NCBI RefSeq assembly: GCF_008807015.1
Contig: NZ_CP031700.1
Location: 2,257,014-2,321,013 of the forward strand
Direction: 5' to 3'
DNA from: Neisseria zalophi
Lineage (GTDB): Bacteria; Pseudomonadota; Gammaproteobacteria; Burkholderiales; Neisseriaceae
Length of the DNA stretch: 64,000 bases
Part shown: positions 1 to 8,611 of the stretch, piece by piece
Layout: the number at the start of each line of letters is the position of its first letter
How positions within the stretch are numbered: the stretch's first letter is position 1
Translations under genes and position numbers: made by a program
Notes under the pieces: generated by a model
Seen by the model: the letters and a program-made list of their open reading frames with translations, nothing else
Databases searched by the model: none
What the model was told of the DNA's origin: nothing

Positions 1-192
1 AAGCGTTTGCAGGTTAAGCTCGCGAATCGGCGTGGTTACGCCCAAATGCTTTAAATGGGCGCGGGCGGTTTTTTCCGCTTCCACCACAAAGTCGGTCAGC
101 CCGACAATCTGTTGTTGTTCGTGCGGCAACAAACAAGGCGTATCGGGTGCACCGAGCGGTGTGGGAATAAGATAAAGAATGGCCGGCATCAT
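1..192 (-). CDS. RsmI-like SAM-dependent methyltransferase, 3' part missing (window edge)
   Basis: Only the first 64 codons are in the window. The protein begins MMPAILYLIPTPLG and continues with VEAEKTARAHLKHLG. This resembles the N-terminus of the tetrapyrrole-methylase-fold family that includes RsmI, in particular the RsmI paralogue group that starts with a LYLIP strand followed by a VEAEKTAR-type helix. Members are SAM-dependent methyltransferases; the substrate of this paralogue is not evident. A true rsmI lies at 35.5 kb, so this is a second member. Two ATG codons are adjacent; the GGA at a suitable distance favours the second (base 189). It reads in the same direction as maf, which lies upstream of it. 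Confidence 0.7.
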   Translation of the reverse strand, partial: MMPAILYLIPTPLGAPDTPCLLPHEQQQIVGLTDFVVEAEKTARAHLKHLGVTTPIRELNLQTL

Positions 193-225
193 ATTTTCCG
201 TATTAAATAATGAAAAAGTTATATT

Positions 226-256
226 GGCCGTCTGAAAAGCTTATCTTCAGACGGCC
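226..256 (-). terminator. Inverted DUS pair behind maf
   Basis: GGCCGTCTGAA and TTCAGACGGCC form an 11-bp stem around a 9-base loop, 32 bases past the maf stop. Such paired uptake sequences are common neisserial terminators. The U-run is weak, so termination efficiency is uncertain. Confidence 0.6.
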
Positions 257-287
257 TGATGGTTTTACTTTCAGCAGCTTGTACCAT

Positions 288-878
288 TTAAAGCACTGCA
301 ACGCCTTCAAGCATTAGAAAATCAACCAGCCTGAAAATCGGTAAACCGATTAAGGCATTCGGGTCGCTGCTGTCAATCCGCTCTAATAATGCCGCCCCCA
401 ATCCTTCGCTTTTGGCGGCGCCGGCACAATAAACGGCATCCGGCTCGCGTGCCAGATACTGGCGGATTTGCTCGGGCATAAGCCTGCGCATGGTGACAAC
501 GGTTTTATCCACATGGGTATGCAGGCCGTCTGAAACCGTATTCAATAAGCAAACGGCGCTATAAAATTCAATCTGCTGTCCGCTTAATTCGGCAAGCATT
601 TGTTGCGCTTTGGCTACGTTCATCGGTTTGCCGAGTTGACGCCCATTGCACCATGCCACTTGGTCGGCACCAATAATCAACGCCTGCGGAAATTTAGACG
701 CCAATGAGCGTGCTTTGCCGACGGCAAGGCGTAGCGCGGTTTGTTCGGCGGTTTCATCCGGCTGCGGGGTTTCGTCATAATCGGGAGAGGCCGTCTGAAA
801 AGGCAAGCCCAACCGTTGCAATTGTGCTTGGCGGAATACCGAACTAGAACCTAAAATAAGCGGCAAAGTGGTTTTCAT
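288..878 (-). CDS. maf: Maf/YceF-type nucleotide pyrophosphatase (7-methyl-GTP type)
   Basis: The 196-residue protein has the Maf layout: the N-terminal LILGSSSVFR loop (phosphate binding), SPDYDETP, the catalytic-region motif IIGADQV, LGKP, and KSEGLG near residue 156. The CAGAAKSEGLGAALLERI stretch with no GSYxGI motif fits the YceF subgroup, which hydrolyses 7-methyl-GTP to the monophosphate, rather than the dTTP/UTP-specific YhdE subgroup. Length is normal for the family. It is divergent from yceD-rpmF, a neighbourhood often seen in proteobacteria. A DUS lies within the coding sequence near base 790. The exact substrate is inferred from subgroup resemblance. Confidence 0.9.
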   Translation of the reverse strand: MKTTLPLILGSSSVFRQAQLQRLGLPFQTASPDYDETPQPDETAEQTALRLAVGKARSLASKFPQALIIGADQVAWCNGRQLGKPMNVAKAQQMLAELSGQQIEFYSAVCLLNTVSDGLHTHVDKTVVTMRRLMPEQIRQYLAREPDAVYCAGAAKSEGLGAALLERIDSSDPNALIGLPIFRLVDFLMLEGVAVL

Positions 879-929
879 ACATGTAAAAACATTGACGTTA
901 AACTGTTAAAATTATATCATACCCCGTTT

Positions 930-1433
930 ATGTCAGACCTTAATTTGATTGATCCCGTCGCTTTCGCCACCGAAAAGCAAAGTCTGCAAGGCAGATTTTT
1001 GCTAAGCCAATTGGACGAACGCGTTTGGTCGCACGAATATTTTGCCGACAAACAAGCCGAAGTATCGTTTACACTGCAAAGCGGAACCGATAACTTACAG
1101 CGTTTGTTTTTAGATTTGAGCGTAAAAGGAACCCTAACGCTGGTTTGCCAGCGCTGCATGCTTCCCCTGCCGTTTGAATTAAACGAAACAAGCCGCATCG
1201 TTTTGTTTGAAGATGAAAAAAGCCTTGACGCTGCCATGCTCTCCGATGATGAATTGGAAGGGATGCTGATTGAAAAAGAGCTGGATGTGCGCACTTTGGT
1301 AGAAGACCAAATCTTGATGGCATTGCCGTTTTCACCCCGCCACGAAAATTGCGACAATGCGGTGCTGGAAAAAGCAAATCAAGACAAACCCAATCCGTTT
1401 GCCGTTTTGGCTGGGCTGAAAAGCAACCGCTAA
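930..1433 (+). CDS. yceD: YceD family (DUF177) 23S rRNA accumulation protein
   Basis: The 167-residue acidic protein carries the DUF177 core: a CQRC pair at about residues 72-75 within LTLVCQRCMLPLPF, a DELEGMLIEKELDVRTLVEDQILMALP-type segment following it, and a late ENCDNA cysteine. YceD is needed for normal 23S rRNA accumulation in E. coli and plants and is nearly always encoded just before rpmF, as here (42 bases between stop and start). It starts 51 bases from the divergent maf start. The molecular activity of the family is not established. Confidence 0.9.
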   Translation: MSDLNLIDPVAFATEKQSLQGRFLLSQLDERVWSHEYFADKQAEVSFTLQSGTDNLQRLFLDLSVKGTLTLVCQRCMLPLPFELNETSRIVLFEDEKSLDAAMLSDDELEGMLIEKELDVRTLVEDQILMALPFSPRHENCDNAVLEKANQDKPNPFAVLAGLKSNR

Positions 1434-1475
1434 CCGGTTTTATAGTTTTACAGTTTTATATTTTAGGAGCTTGAA

Positions 1476-1655
1476 ATGGCCGTTCAACAAAACAAAAAAT
1501 CCACCTCTAAACGCGGTATGCACCGTTCACACGATGCCCTGACTGCGCCTTCTCTGTCTGTTGACAGCGCAACCGGCGAAGTACACCGCCCGCACCACAT
1601 TTCCCCCAACGGTATGTACCGTGGTCGTAAAGTGGTTAAAGCCAAAGACGAGTAA
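1476..1655 (+). CDS. rpmF: 50S ribosomal protein L32
   Basis: A 59-residue ORF starts [20 protein letters not shown] and continues with [15 protein letters not shown], which is characteristic of bacterial L32. A Shine-Dalgarno AGGAGC lies 5 bases before the ATG. L32 is a small protein of the large ribosomal subunit. This version has no CxxC zinc-ribbon cysteines, as is usual for proteobacterial L32. It is cotranscribed with yceD, from which it is separated by 42 bases, and is followed by a hairpin with a U-run. Confidence 0.97.
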   Translation: MAVQQNKKSTSKRGMHRSHDALTAPSLSVDSATGEVHRPHHISPNGMYRGRKVVKAKDE

Positions 1656-1673
1656 TTCACGTTTTATCAGATG

Positions 1674-1716
1674 AAAGCCAGAAGATTGCCTATTTAATGC
1701 AACTACTGGCTTTTTT
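1674..1716 (+). terminator. Rho-independent terminator after rpmF
   Basis: AAAGCCAG (1674-1681) pairs with CTGGCTTT (1706-1713) and the second arm runs into six T residues. It lies 19 bases after the rpmF stop. Confidence 0.75.
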
Positions 1717-1808
1717 GCATGATAATAACAGCCTCCTAAATTAAACCGAGGCCGTCTGAATCACGCCATGCTGGGTATGATTTTTCGGCCTTTTCCGGCA
1801 CTAAAATC

Positions 1809-2339
1809 ATGAAAAAGAAAATTTGGTATACCTATGATGACATACACCGTGTTATCAAACAGCTATCTATAAAAATCAAAAATTCCGGTGTTCACTATGA
1901 CGCCATGATTGCCATCGGCGGTGGTGGGTTTATTCCGGCACGTATTCTGCGTTGCTTCTTAAATATCCCTATTTATGCCGTTACCACCGCTTATTATGAT
2001 AATGATCATGCCGGACAAGTTACCGATAGCGTGAAAAAAATCCAATGGCTGGATCCGTTGCCGGAATCTTTACGCGGCAAAAATGTTTTGGTGGTTGATG
2101 AAGTAGACGACAGCCGGGTTACCCTTGAATTTTGTTTGAACGAATTAGCAAAAGAAGATTTTGCCAGTATCGGCGTAGCAGTCTTGCATGAAAAAATCAA
2201 AGAAAAAGCCGGGAAAATACCGGAAAATATGCCCTACTTCAGCGGCATTACCGTGCCGGACTGGTGGATTAATTATCCTTGGGATGCCGAAGATATTGAT
2301 GAACACAATAGCTTGGCGGCACAATCCAAAATTGACTAA
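1809..2339 (+). CDS. Phosphoribosyltransferase (xanthine/hypoxanthine type)
   Basis: The 176-residue protein has a type I PRTase fold: IAIGGGGFIPARILR near residue 36 forms the pyrophosphate loop region, and VLVVDEVDDSRVTLEF (about residues 93-108) is the PRPP-binding motif with the two acidic residues. The C-terminal PDWWINYPWD matches xanthine-hypoxanthine PRTases of the Gpt/Xpt-like group, in which aromatic residues of the hood contact the purine. The likely role is purine salvage, forming XMP, IMP or GMP from free bases and PRPP. It stands alone with a DUS just upstream, between rpmF and plsX, which are neighbours in many other genomes. The substrate is inferred. Confidence 0.85.
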   Translation: MKKKIWYTYDDIHRVIKQLSIKIKNSGVHYDAMIAIGGGGFIPARILRCFLNIPIYAVTTAYYDNDHAGQVTDSVKKIQWLDPLPESLRGKNVLVVDEVDDSRVTLEFCLNELAKEDFASIGVAVLHEKIKEKAGKIPENMPYFSGITVPDWWINYPWDAEDIDEHNSLAAQSKID

Positions 2340-2626
2340 TCTTACCGACTATAATACATAAACACCTGTACCGGCGGTTTACCGACAGTCCGTCTGAAAA
2401 TATACCCAACGCCTGTATTCCGCCGATTTATTCTGATAATTTCTATTTATCCGGCCAAGTATGTCCAGCAGCCAAGGTGGCAGTAAATATCTATACGAAT
2501 GTAAGACACACCAAATCTTAATGCCCGCATAAAGCAATCCTATATAAACTGTGCTGCAAACAAAACAAACCGGTATTTCAGACAGCCTTATACTGCTGAA
2601 ATACAGATAGCAATATGGAGAAAACC

Positions 2627-3688
2627 ATGATTACATTGGCAGTAGATGCCATGGGCGGCGACGCCGGCTTAAAAATAACCGTTCCCGGTGCCGTAGCCTT
2701 TCTCAAGCAACAAAGCAATGTGCATTTGATAATGGTTGGTGATGAAACACTGTTAAAAACCGCCCTCACCGAAGCTCATGCCCCCATGGATCGTATTACC
2801 ATCCAACATTCCACTCAAATAGTGGAAATGGATGAAGCGCCGCAATTGGCATTAAAAAACAAAAAAGACTCCTCCCTGCGCGTGGCCATCAACCAAGTAA
2901 AAGAAGGTTTAGCGCAAGCCGCCGTATCGGCAGGCAATACCGGTGCCCTGATGGCAACGGCACGATTTGTATTGAAAACCATCCCGGGCATCGAACGGCC
3001 GGCGATTGCCAAGTTTATTCCTTCTGCCAATAACCACATGACTTTAATGTTGGATTTGGGTGCCAATGTCGATTGCACACCCGAACAATTGGCTCAGTTT
3101 GCCATTATCGGCAGCGAGCTTTATCAGGCACTGTATCCGGATAATGCCCCGCCCCGTGTCGGCTTATTGAATGTCGGCACCGAAGATATCAAAGGTACGG
3201 AAACCGTCAAACAGACTTTTAAATTATTAAAACAAACCCAATTGAATTTTATCGGCAATGTGGAAGGCACCAATATTTTCACCGGTACGGTTGATGTGAT
3301 TGTGGCCGATGGTTTTGTTGGCAATATTGTCTTAAAAACCATGGAAGGCGTAGCCAAATTTATGGGCGGTGCCATTAAAGACGAGTTTAGCGCCAATCTG
3401 TTTACCAAAGCGGCCGCTTTGGTTGCCATGCCTGCTTTAAAAGGCTTTAAAGGCAAATTCGACCCCCGCCGTTTCAATGGCGCCATTTTCCTCGGTTTAC
3501 GCGGTGTCGTGGTTAAAAGCCACGGCGGTACCGATGCACTCGGCTTTGCCTATGCATTGGAAGAGGCCTATCACGAAGCCCATGCCGACAGCTTGGCTAA
3601 AATCGAACAAGGTGTCGCCACACAGCTGGCGGTTTTGGCCGAAAACCAAATCGCCAACGAATCAGCGATAGCCGACAATATCGGCTAA
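2627..3688 (+). CDS. plsX: Phosphate acyltransferase PlsX
   Basis: PlsX transfers the acyl chain from acyl-ACP to inorganic phosphate to make acyl-phosphate for PlsY, the first step of phospholipid synthesis; it is a peripheral membrane enzyme. The sequence shows the N-terminal VDAMGGD, SAGNTGALMA, LDLGANVDC, LLNVGTEDIKG and VVADGFVGN motifs. The family start is chosen at the second ATG (MITLAVDAMGGD, 353 residues), because GGAG lies 6 bases before it. The upstream in-frame ATG at 2615 overlaps that ribosome-binding site. fabH, often the next gene, is not downstream; rpoH faces it instead. Confidence 0.96.
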   Translation: MITLAVDAMGGDAGLKITVPGAVAFLKQQSNVHLIMVGDETLLKTALTEAHAPMDRITIQHSTQIVEMDEAPQLALKNKKDSSLRVAINQVKEGLAQAAVSAGNTGALMATARFVLKTIPGIERPAIAKFIPSANNHMTLMLDLGANVDCTPEQLAQFAIIGSELYQALYPDNAPPRVGLLNVGTEDIKGTETVKQTFKLLKQTQLNFIGNVEGTNIFTGTVDVIVADGFVGNIVLKTMEGVAKFMGGAIKDEFSANLFTKAAALVAMPALKGFKGKFDPRRFNGAIFLGLRGVVVKSHGGTDALGFAYALEEAYHEAHADSLAKIEQGVATQLAVLAENQIANESAIADNIG

Positions 3689-3696
3689 AAGCCCCA

Positions 3697-3736
3697 CCCC
3701 TAGACGGATTCATCTGCCTAGGGGATAACTTTTTCC
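3697..3736 (+). terminator. Hairpin after plsX
   Basis: CCCCTAG (3697-3703) pairs with CTAGGGG (3718-3724), followed within six bases by a T-run. It lies 8 bases past the plsX stop. Confidence 0.6.
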
Positions 3737-3805
3737 ATTATCGGCAGTTTTTTAATCAAAACCGTATCCGCTTAAATCATAAACAAATCATAAATAGGCA
3801 CAACG

Positions 3806-3839
3806 AAAAAGCCGTCTGAAAATTTTCAGACGGCTTTTT
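3806..3839. terminator. Bidirectional DUS-pair terminator between plsX and rpoH
   Basis: The perfect inverted repeat AAAAAGCCGTCTGAAAA / TTTTCAGACGGCTTTTT has a T-run on either strand, so it can end both converging transcripts. Confidence 0.85.
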
Positions 3840-3866
3840 GTTTCATGCATGATTCAAACTAAAAGC

Positions 3867-4730
3867 TTATACGGCATCAGCTTCCTCTGCCAAGAATCCA
3901 CGCAGTTTTTGCATGGCTTTGGCTTCAATCTGACGGATACGCTCGGCAGATACGCCATACTCGGCAGCCAAATCATGCAGTGTCAGACCACCGTCATCTT
4001 GCAACCAACGGCTTTCGACAATGCGGCGGCTGCGGTCGTCCAATTGTGCCAATGCGTTTTGCAGGCCTTCTGTTTGCAATGCATAATGGGCTTTTTGGGC
4101 AATCTGACTGGTCGGCTCGGTATCGTTGTCGGCCAACCAATCAATCGGCGCAAAACTGTCTTCATTGTCGTTATTATCAGCCATAATACCGATATCGCGA
4201 CCGGTCATACGCTGTTCCATTTCCATCACTTCCGAAAGTTTTACCCCCAAATCATCGGCAATCGATTGTGCTTCTTTGGGTGATAAAGCATTCAGATTTT
4301 TACGCATGCTGCGCAGATTGAAAAACAGTTTGCGTTGCGGTTTAGTGGTGGCAACACGAACCAAGCGCCAGTTGCGTAAAATAAATTCGTGGATTTCGGC
4401 TTTAATCCAATGCACGGCAAACGAAAACAAGCGTGCGCCACGGGTCGGCTCGAAGCGTTTCACCGCTTTCATCAGGCCGATATTGCCTTCTTGAATCAAG
4501 TCGGCTTGGTTCAAACCGTAGCCGTCATAACCGCGGGCAATCGATACGACCACGCGTAAATGTGAAAGAATCAGTTTTTTAGCGGCTTCTAAATCGCCTT
4601 TTTGTTGGCGTTCCGCCAGAGAAGTTTCTTCTTCGGCAGAAAGCATGGGAATATTGTTTACAGTATGAATGTATTGTTCCAAGCTACCATGACCGCTGGG
4701 GACGGGTAATGCAATGGCGTTCATTTTCAT
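3867..4730 (-). CDS. rpoH: RNA polymerase sigma factor RpoH (sigma-32)
   Basis: RpoH directs RNA polymerase to heat-shock promoters. The protein shows sigma-70 region 2 (AADLIQEGNIGLMKAVKRF-like and FSFAVHWIKAEI), the RpoH box QRKLFFNLR that separates RpoH from other sigma factors, and region 4.2 (LAAEYGVSAERIRQIEAKA) as the -35-binding helix-turn-helix. The start at 4730 gives 287 residues, normal for the family. AAGGA lies about 10 bases before this ATG, while the 25-residue in-frame extension upstream has no clear ribosome-binding site. It converges on plsX and shares a terminator with it. Confidence 0.96.
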   Translation of the reverse strand: MKMNAIALPVPSGHGSLEQYIHTVNNIPMLSAEEETSLAERQQKGDLEAAKKLILSHLRVVVSIARGYDGYGLNQADLIQEGNIGLMKAVKRFEPTRGARLFSFAVHWIKAEIHEFILRNWRLVRVATTKPQRKLFFNLRSMRKNLNALSPKEAQSIADDLGVKLSEVMEMEQRMTGRDIGIMADNNDNEDSFAPIDWLADNDTEPTSQIAQKAHYALQTEGLQNALAQLDDRSRRIVESRWLQDDGGLTLHDLAAEYGVSAERIRQIEAKAMQKLRGFLAEEADAV

Positions 4731-5077
4731 CTGTTGGCTTTCCTTATGTTTATGTGTTGAACTGTCGTTTATTAAGTATGACAGCCTTTGATTAAATATT
4801 ATCAATATCGAATCTCTACTATATTAGACAAAAATTTTATGTATATTTTCTATACATGATAGGTAAATTTTTGTATTTTTAAGTTTTCGATTGATTTTAA
4901 ATATTTGAGTGTTTTTATCAGGATTAGTTGCATTATAGCAAAGAATATATCCCTTGTGCTTTACCCACAGGAAAGACTCTATCATTATACGGTTAAGGTT
5001 CTATTTTACGCTTTATCTACCAAAACAATATTTTTTCAGACGGCCACTATGATTCATATCAAAGGCCGTCTGAAACA
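4731..5077. other. Intergenic region upstream of rpoH, with inverted DUS pair
   Basis: This 347-base A+T-rich stretch should hold the rpoH promoter (minus strand), although I do not see a convincing consensus pair. TTCAGACGGCC (5035-5045) and GGCCGTCTGAA (5064-5074) form an 11-bp inverted repeat four bases beyond the lnt stop, probably the lnt transcript end. The short plus-strand ORF here has no family resemblance. Confidence 0.5.
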
Positions 5078-6625
5078 TTATCTTCTGCGCCTGCCCGATA
5101 ACCACAATGCGGCAGCTACAAAGGTTAATAATATCACCAACGGCCACGAGCCGCCCAATTTCATATAAGGGGTTTCCCCTTCATAGCCTTCGATAGTGCC
5201 TTCTAATACGGCATCAATATCCGGCTCTATGCTATCTACAACCCGCCCTTTGGGGTCGACAATGGCTGTTGCGCCGGTATTGGTGGCGCGCACCATATAA
5301 CGCCCCAACTCCAATGCGCGCGCTTGTGATTGCTGCAAATGTTGAAACATCGCATTCGATTCGCCATACCAAGCCATATTGCTGGCATTGGCCAATAAGC
5401 TGGCCTGTTTGGCAGAAGCAATCAATTCGTCGCCGAAGCCGTCTTCATAGCAAATATTAAACGCCACTTTCTGATTGGCCATCTGAAATGGCTTTTGCGC
5501 ACTGCCGCCACGTTGAAAATCGGATAACGGCATATTCATTAAGCGGTATAGCGGCTCGGTCAGCCACGGCAGCGGTTTGTATTCGCCAAACGGTACCAGA
5601 TGGTTTTTCGCATAATAAGGCACATCATCGGGCGCGGCCGGATTGTATTCGGCCAGATTAATTACGGCGTTTTCATAGTTTTGGCCGTCTGAAGTATATT
5701 GGCTGATACCGACGGCCAGCGCGCTGCCGTTCAGCCGTGCCTGTGCGGCAAACTGGTCTATCAGCCCTAGCGGTAAATCCTGCCGCATCAGCGGAATGGC
5801 GGTTTCCGGCAAAATCACGATATCCGCCTGAGTCGCGGCAATTTGCCCGTAGTAGCGGTTAACCGTCGGGTAGAACTGTTCGGGACTCCATTTTAACGCT
5901 TGCGGAATATTGCCCTGAGCCAATGCCACGGTAGCGGTGCTGCCGTCCGGCCGGGTAAAGTCGGTTTGCCGTGCCACATAGCCGACTGCGAACAATACGA
6001 TTAGGGCGACTGCGGCGGTGATACGTTCTTTCAGACGGCCTTGCGGTTGATCCGCCAACAACACCAGCCAAGCGCCGGCAAAAGCCGTTGCCAAGGTAAC
6101 CAGATGAATGCCGCCCAAGGGCGCGAAGCCTGCCAACGGGCTGCTATCGGCAATCTGCGAATAACCGAGCGCACCCCATGCGAAACCGGTTAGCAGCCGT
6201 TCGCGGGCAAATTCGGTTAATGTCCATAATATCGGCAGTGCCAAACCGATACGCCAAGCGCGTGACAAAGTAAATTTTTTCAACAGCCAAAATGCGGCGG
6301 CAGGATACAGGGCAAGGAAAGCAGGCAATAGGAAGGTGAGCGGAACGGCATAAAGATTGGGCAAACCCGATACGGTATGCAAGGCGGTATAAATCCAATA
6401 AAACTGCGTGGTATAAGCAATTAGGCCGAACAAATAAGCCGTGCGGACGGTATATTGCGGGCGCAGTTCGGTAAGGCGGATAAGTGCGCCGAACAATAAC
6501 GGCATCAGCCAAAAATGATAATACGGCGCGAATGTCAGCGGTGTGGCGGCGGCAATCACCACCACCAGCGGCCAATAAAACAACGGCTTTTGAAAAAGCG
6601 ATTCGGTTTTCTGTATCAGATTCAT
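5078..6625 (-). CDS. lnt: Apolipoprotein N-acyltransferase
   Basis: Lnt adds the third acyl chain to the N-terminal cysteine of lipoproteins in the inner membrane. The 515-residue protein has an N-terminal block of about six hydrophobic helices, then a periplasmic nitrilase-like domain, then a final helix before RRRR. The catalytic triad is visible: Glu in VILPETAIPL, Lys in AKNHLVPFGEYKPL and Cys in FNICYEDGFGDEL. Several lipoproteins in this window (DolP, the MliC-like protein, the outer-membrane factor, DsbC) would be substrates. A DUS lies in the coding region near base 5682. Confidence 0.97.
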   Translation of the reverse strand: MNLIQKTESLFQKPLFYWPLVVVIAAATPLTFAPYYHFWLMPLLFGALIRLTELRPQYTVRTAYLFGLIAYTTQFYWIYTALHTVSGLPNLYAVPLTFLLPAFLALYPAAAFWLLKKFTLSRAWRIGLALPILWTLTEFARERLLTGFAWGALGYSQIADSSPLAGFAPLGGIHLVTLATAFAGAWLVLLADQPQGRLKERITAAVALIVLFAVGYVARQTDFTRPDGSTATVALAQGNIPQALKWSPEQFYPTVNRYYGQIAATQADIVILPETAIPLMRQDLPLGLIDQFAAQARLNGSALAVGISQYTSDGQNYENAVINLAEYNPAAPDDVPYYAKNHLVPFGEYKPLPWLTEPLYRLMNMPLSDFQRGGSAQKPFQMANQKVAFNICYEDGFGDELIASAKQASLLANASNMAWYGESNAMFQHLQQSQARALELGRYMVRATNTGATAIVDPKGRVVDSIEPDIDAVLEGTIEGYEGETPYMKLGGSWPLVILLTFVAAALWLSGRRRR

Positions 6626-6689
6626 AAATTAATCGTCCGCACCCGTAGGGTTAAGAGAGGCCGTCTGAAAACGGCCGGGGGTTCAATGA

Positions 6690-7568
6690 TTAATGCGCCG
6701 CGTTCTTGCCCATCAGTTTCATAAGCGGCAATACCACGGCACATACCAACGCGCCGGACAACACGCCCACCACCAAATTGGCAATATGGCTGCGGATACC
6801 GGTATCCCAATGCAGCATATGCAAGAAGTGGTGCACAAAATCCAAATTGTGCACAATAATACCGCCCCCCACCAAAAACATCGCCAACATACCGATAACA
6901 CTCAAAGCACGCATAAACCACGGCATAAACAAAATCATACCCTTGCCCAACGCCTGCACGGCAGCACTCGGTTTTTTCATCAACCACATACCGAAATCAT
7001 CGGTTTTCACGATAACGGCTACCACGCCATATACCAGCACGGTCATGGCAATACCTATAATCGCCAACACCACTGCCTGACTGGCCACGCCATAATTCTC
7101 AACCACGCCCAAAGCAATAATAATGATTTCGGCGGAAAGAATAAAATCGGTACGAATCGCACCTTTGACTTTGGTTTTCTCATCAGTGAGTTCATCGCCG
7201 ACGGCATGACGGGGTTCTTCGGCAGTCTCGCGGTTTAAATATTGGTGCAATAATTTTTCCACGCCTTCAAAGCAAAGAAAAGCACCACCCAACAATAACA
7301 ACGGCTTAATCAATATCGGTATAAATACAGACAGCAATATGGCAACGGGCACTAAAATCGCCTTATTCACCAGCGAGCCTTTAGCCACCGCCCACACAAT
7401 CGGCAATTCCCTATCGGCTTTCACGCCGGTAACCTGATTGGCATTCAAGGCTAAATCATCGCCCACCACGCCCGCGGTTTTCTTAGCGGCCATTTTGGTC
7501 ATTAAGGCTACGTCGTCCAACACCGAAACAATATCATCGAGTAATGTAAATAAAGAGGCAAAAGCCAT
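6690..7568 (-). CDS. yedI: DUF808 family inner membrane protein (YedI-like)
   Basis: The 292-residue protein starts MAFASLFTLLDDI and contains LLGGAFLCFEGVEK, both typical of DUF808/YedI. There are six or so hydrophobic segments separated by short loops, with a charged loop near residues 110-135 containing EEPRHAVGDELTDEKTK. The function of the family is unknown; it is annotated as an integral inner-membrane protein. The AGGAAAGCAAT preceding the ATG serves as ribosome-binding site. It reads in the same direction as lnt, from which it is separated by 64 bases including a DUS that can fold with a nearby ACGGCC. Confidence 0.9.
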   Translation of the reverse strand: MAFASLFTLLDDIVSVLDDVALMTKMAAKKTAGVVGDDLALNANQVTGVKADRELPIVWAVAKGSLVNKAILVPVAILLSVFIPILIKPLLLLGGAFLCFEGVEKLLHQYLNRETAEEPRHAVGDELTDEKTKVKGAIRTDFILSAEIIIIALGVVENYGVASQAVVLAIIGIAMTVLVYGVVAVIVKTDDFGMWLMKKPSAAVQALGKGMILFMPWFMRALSVIGMLAMFLVGGGIIVHNLDFVHHFLHMLHWDTGIRSHIANLVVGVLSGALVCAVVLPLMKLMGKNAAH

Positions 7569-7698
7569 ATTGCTTTCCTAAATAATTTATTTATCCAACC
7601 GCGTATTATAGCGGATTTCAGATGTACGCATGCTCTTTCAGACGGCCTGTCATAGGGATAAACCACTTCTATGATTCGATAGTGCCACCGAACACAAA

Positions 7699-7725
7699 GG
7701 CCGTCTGAAAAGTTTTCAGACGGCC
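7699..7725. terminator. DUS-pair terminator after dsbC
   Basis: GGCCGTCTGAAAA and TTTTCAGACGGCC form an almost loop-less 13-bp inverted repeat, 22 bases past the dsbC stop. Confidence 0.7.
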
Positions 7726-7747
7726 TGTTTCATTCTGCCGACACCAA

Positions 7748-8611
7748 TTATTGGTTGCCGGCAATAATTTGTAAAAGCTGCGGCAGCGGGCTGTATCCGC
7801 TTTGACTGCGGCCGTTCGGGAATACCAACGACGGCGTACCGTTAAAGCCGAGCTGTTCGCCCAATGAAGTGGTTTCAGCCACCGGATTATCACACGTTGC
7901 CACCTGCGGCGGTAATTTGCCCTCACGCATCCAAGTATTCCAAGCTGCGGTCGGATTAGGCTGACACCAGATTTGTTCCGCCTTACGCGCCGCATCGGGG
8001 TGCAGACTGGCAATCGGCATCATAAAGCTGTAAATCGTGATGTCGCTCATTTTGGCAAACTCATTCTCCAAGCGGCGGCAGAACGGGCAATCCGGATCGG
8101 AAAATACCGCCACTTTCAGTTTACCATTACCGCGCACTTCTTTAATCGCTTTATCCAACGGCAAAGAATTGAAATCGACCACATTCAATTCGGCCACACG
8201 CTCTTCAGTCAGGTCTTTGCGGTTTTTCACATCCAACAGGCTGCCTTGAATCAAATAGTTGGCATCGGCATCGGTATAGATAATCTGTTTGCCCGACACC
8301 ACCACTTCATACAGGCTGCCCATCGGCGTACCCCGTACACTTTTGACTTTCAGGTTCTGGCTGGCATAAGCCTCTTCCAGCTTGGTTTTAATGGAAGCGG
8401 CCAAATCTTTATCAATATTAGTCATAAACTCAGCACTCGAACTGGTGCCTGCATCCGAACCTGTATTCGCAGCGACACTAGAAGCGGCAGAAGCGGATTG
8501 CGCCGCAGAAGCCGCCGGTGCGGACTCACTTTTTTGTACCGGCGTCTGTCCGCATGCCAATAAAGGCAGCAAGATGGCCGGCAAAGTAGCATATAAAAAC
8601 TTTTTACTCAT
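7748..8611 (-). CDS. dsbC: Thiol:disulfide interchange protein DsbC, predicted lipoprotein
   Basis: DsbC isomerises wrong disulfides in exported proteins and works as a dimer in the periplasm. The C-terminal thioredoxin-like domain carries the CPFC active site (about residues 175-178, in FSDPDCPFCRR) and a cis-proline in NGTPSLVF. A DsbC/G-type N-terminal dimerisation domain covers about residues 70-150. The export signal ends LLPLLAC with the cysteine at residue 20, which fits a lipobox, followed by a roughly 40-residue Ala/Ser-rich linker. DsbC is usually a soluble periplasmic protein, so membrane anchoring would be unusual. It is single, with DUS on both sides. Confidence 0.92.
   Translation of the reverse strand: MSKKFLYATLPAILLPLLACGQTPVQKSESAPAASAAQSASAASSVAANTGSDAGTSSSAEFMTNIDKDLAASIKTKLEEAYASQNLKVKSVRGTPMGSLYEVVVSGKQIIYTDADANYLIQGSLLDVKNRKDLTEERVAELNVVDFNSLPLDKAIKEVRGNGKLKVAVFSDPDCPFCRRLENEFAKMSDITIYSFMMPIASLHPDAARKAEQIWCQPNPTAAWNTWMREGKLPPQVATCDNPVAETTSLGEQLGFNGTPSLVFPNGRSQSGYSPLPQLLQIIAGNQ

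Noticed and set aside
4905..5168. Small plus-strand ORF between rpoH and lnt
   Set aside because: A+T-rich, overlaps the lnt 3' end and a DUS pair, with no recognisable protein.
6693..7238. Long ORF on the plus strand opposite the DUF808 gene
   Set aside because: It is the antisense shadow of a clearly recognisable DUF808 protein, rich in His/Gln, with no family and no ribosome-binding site.
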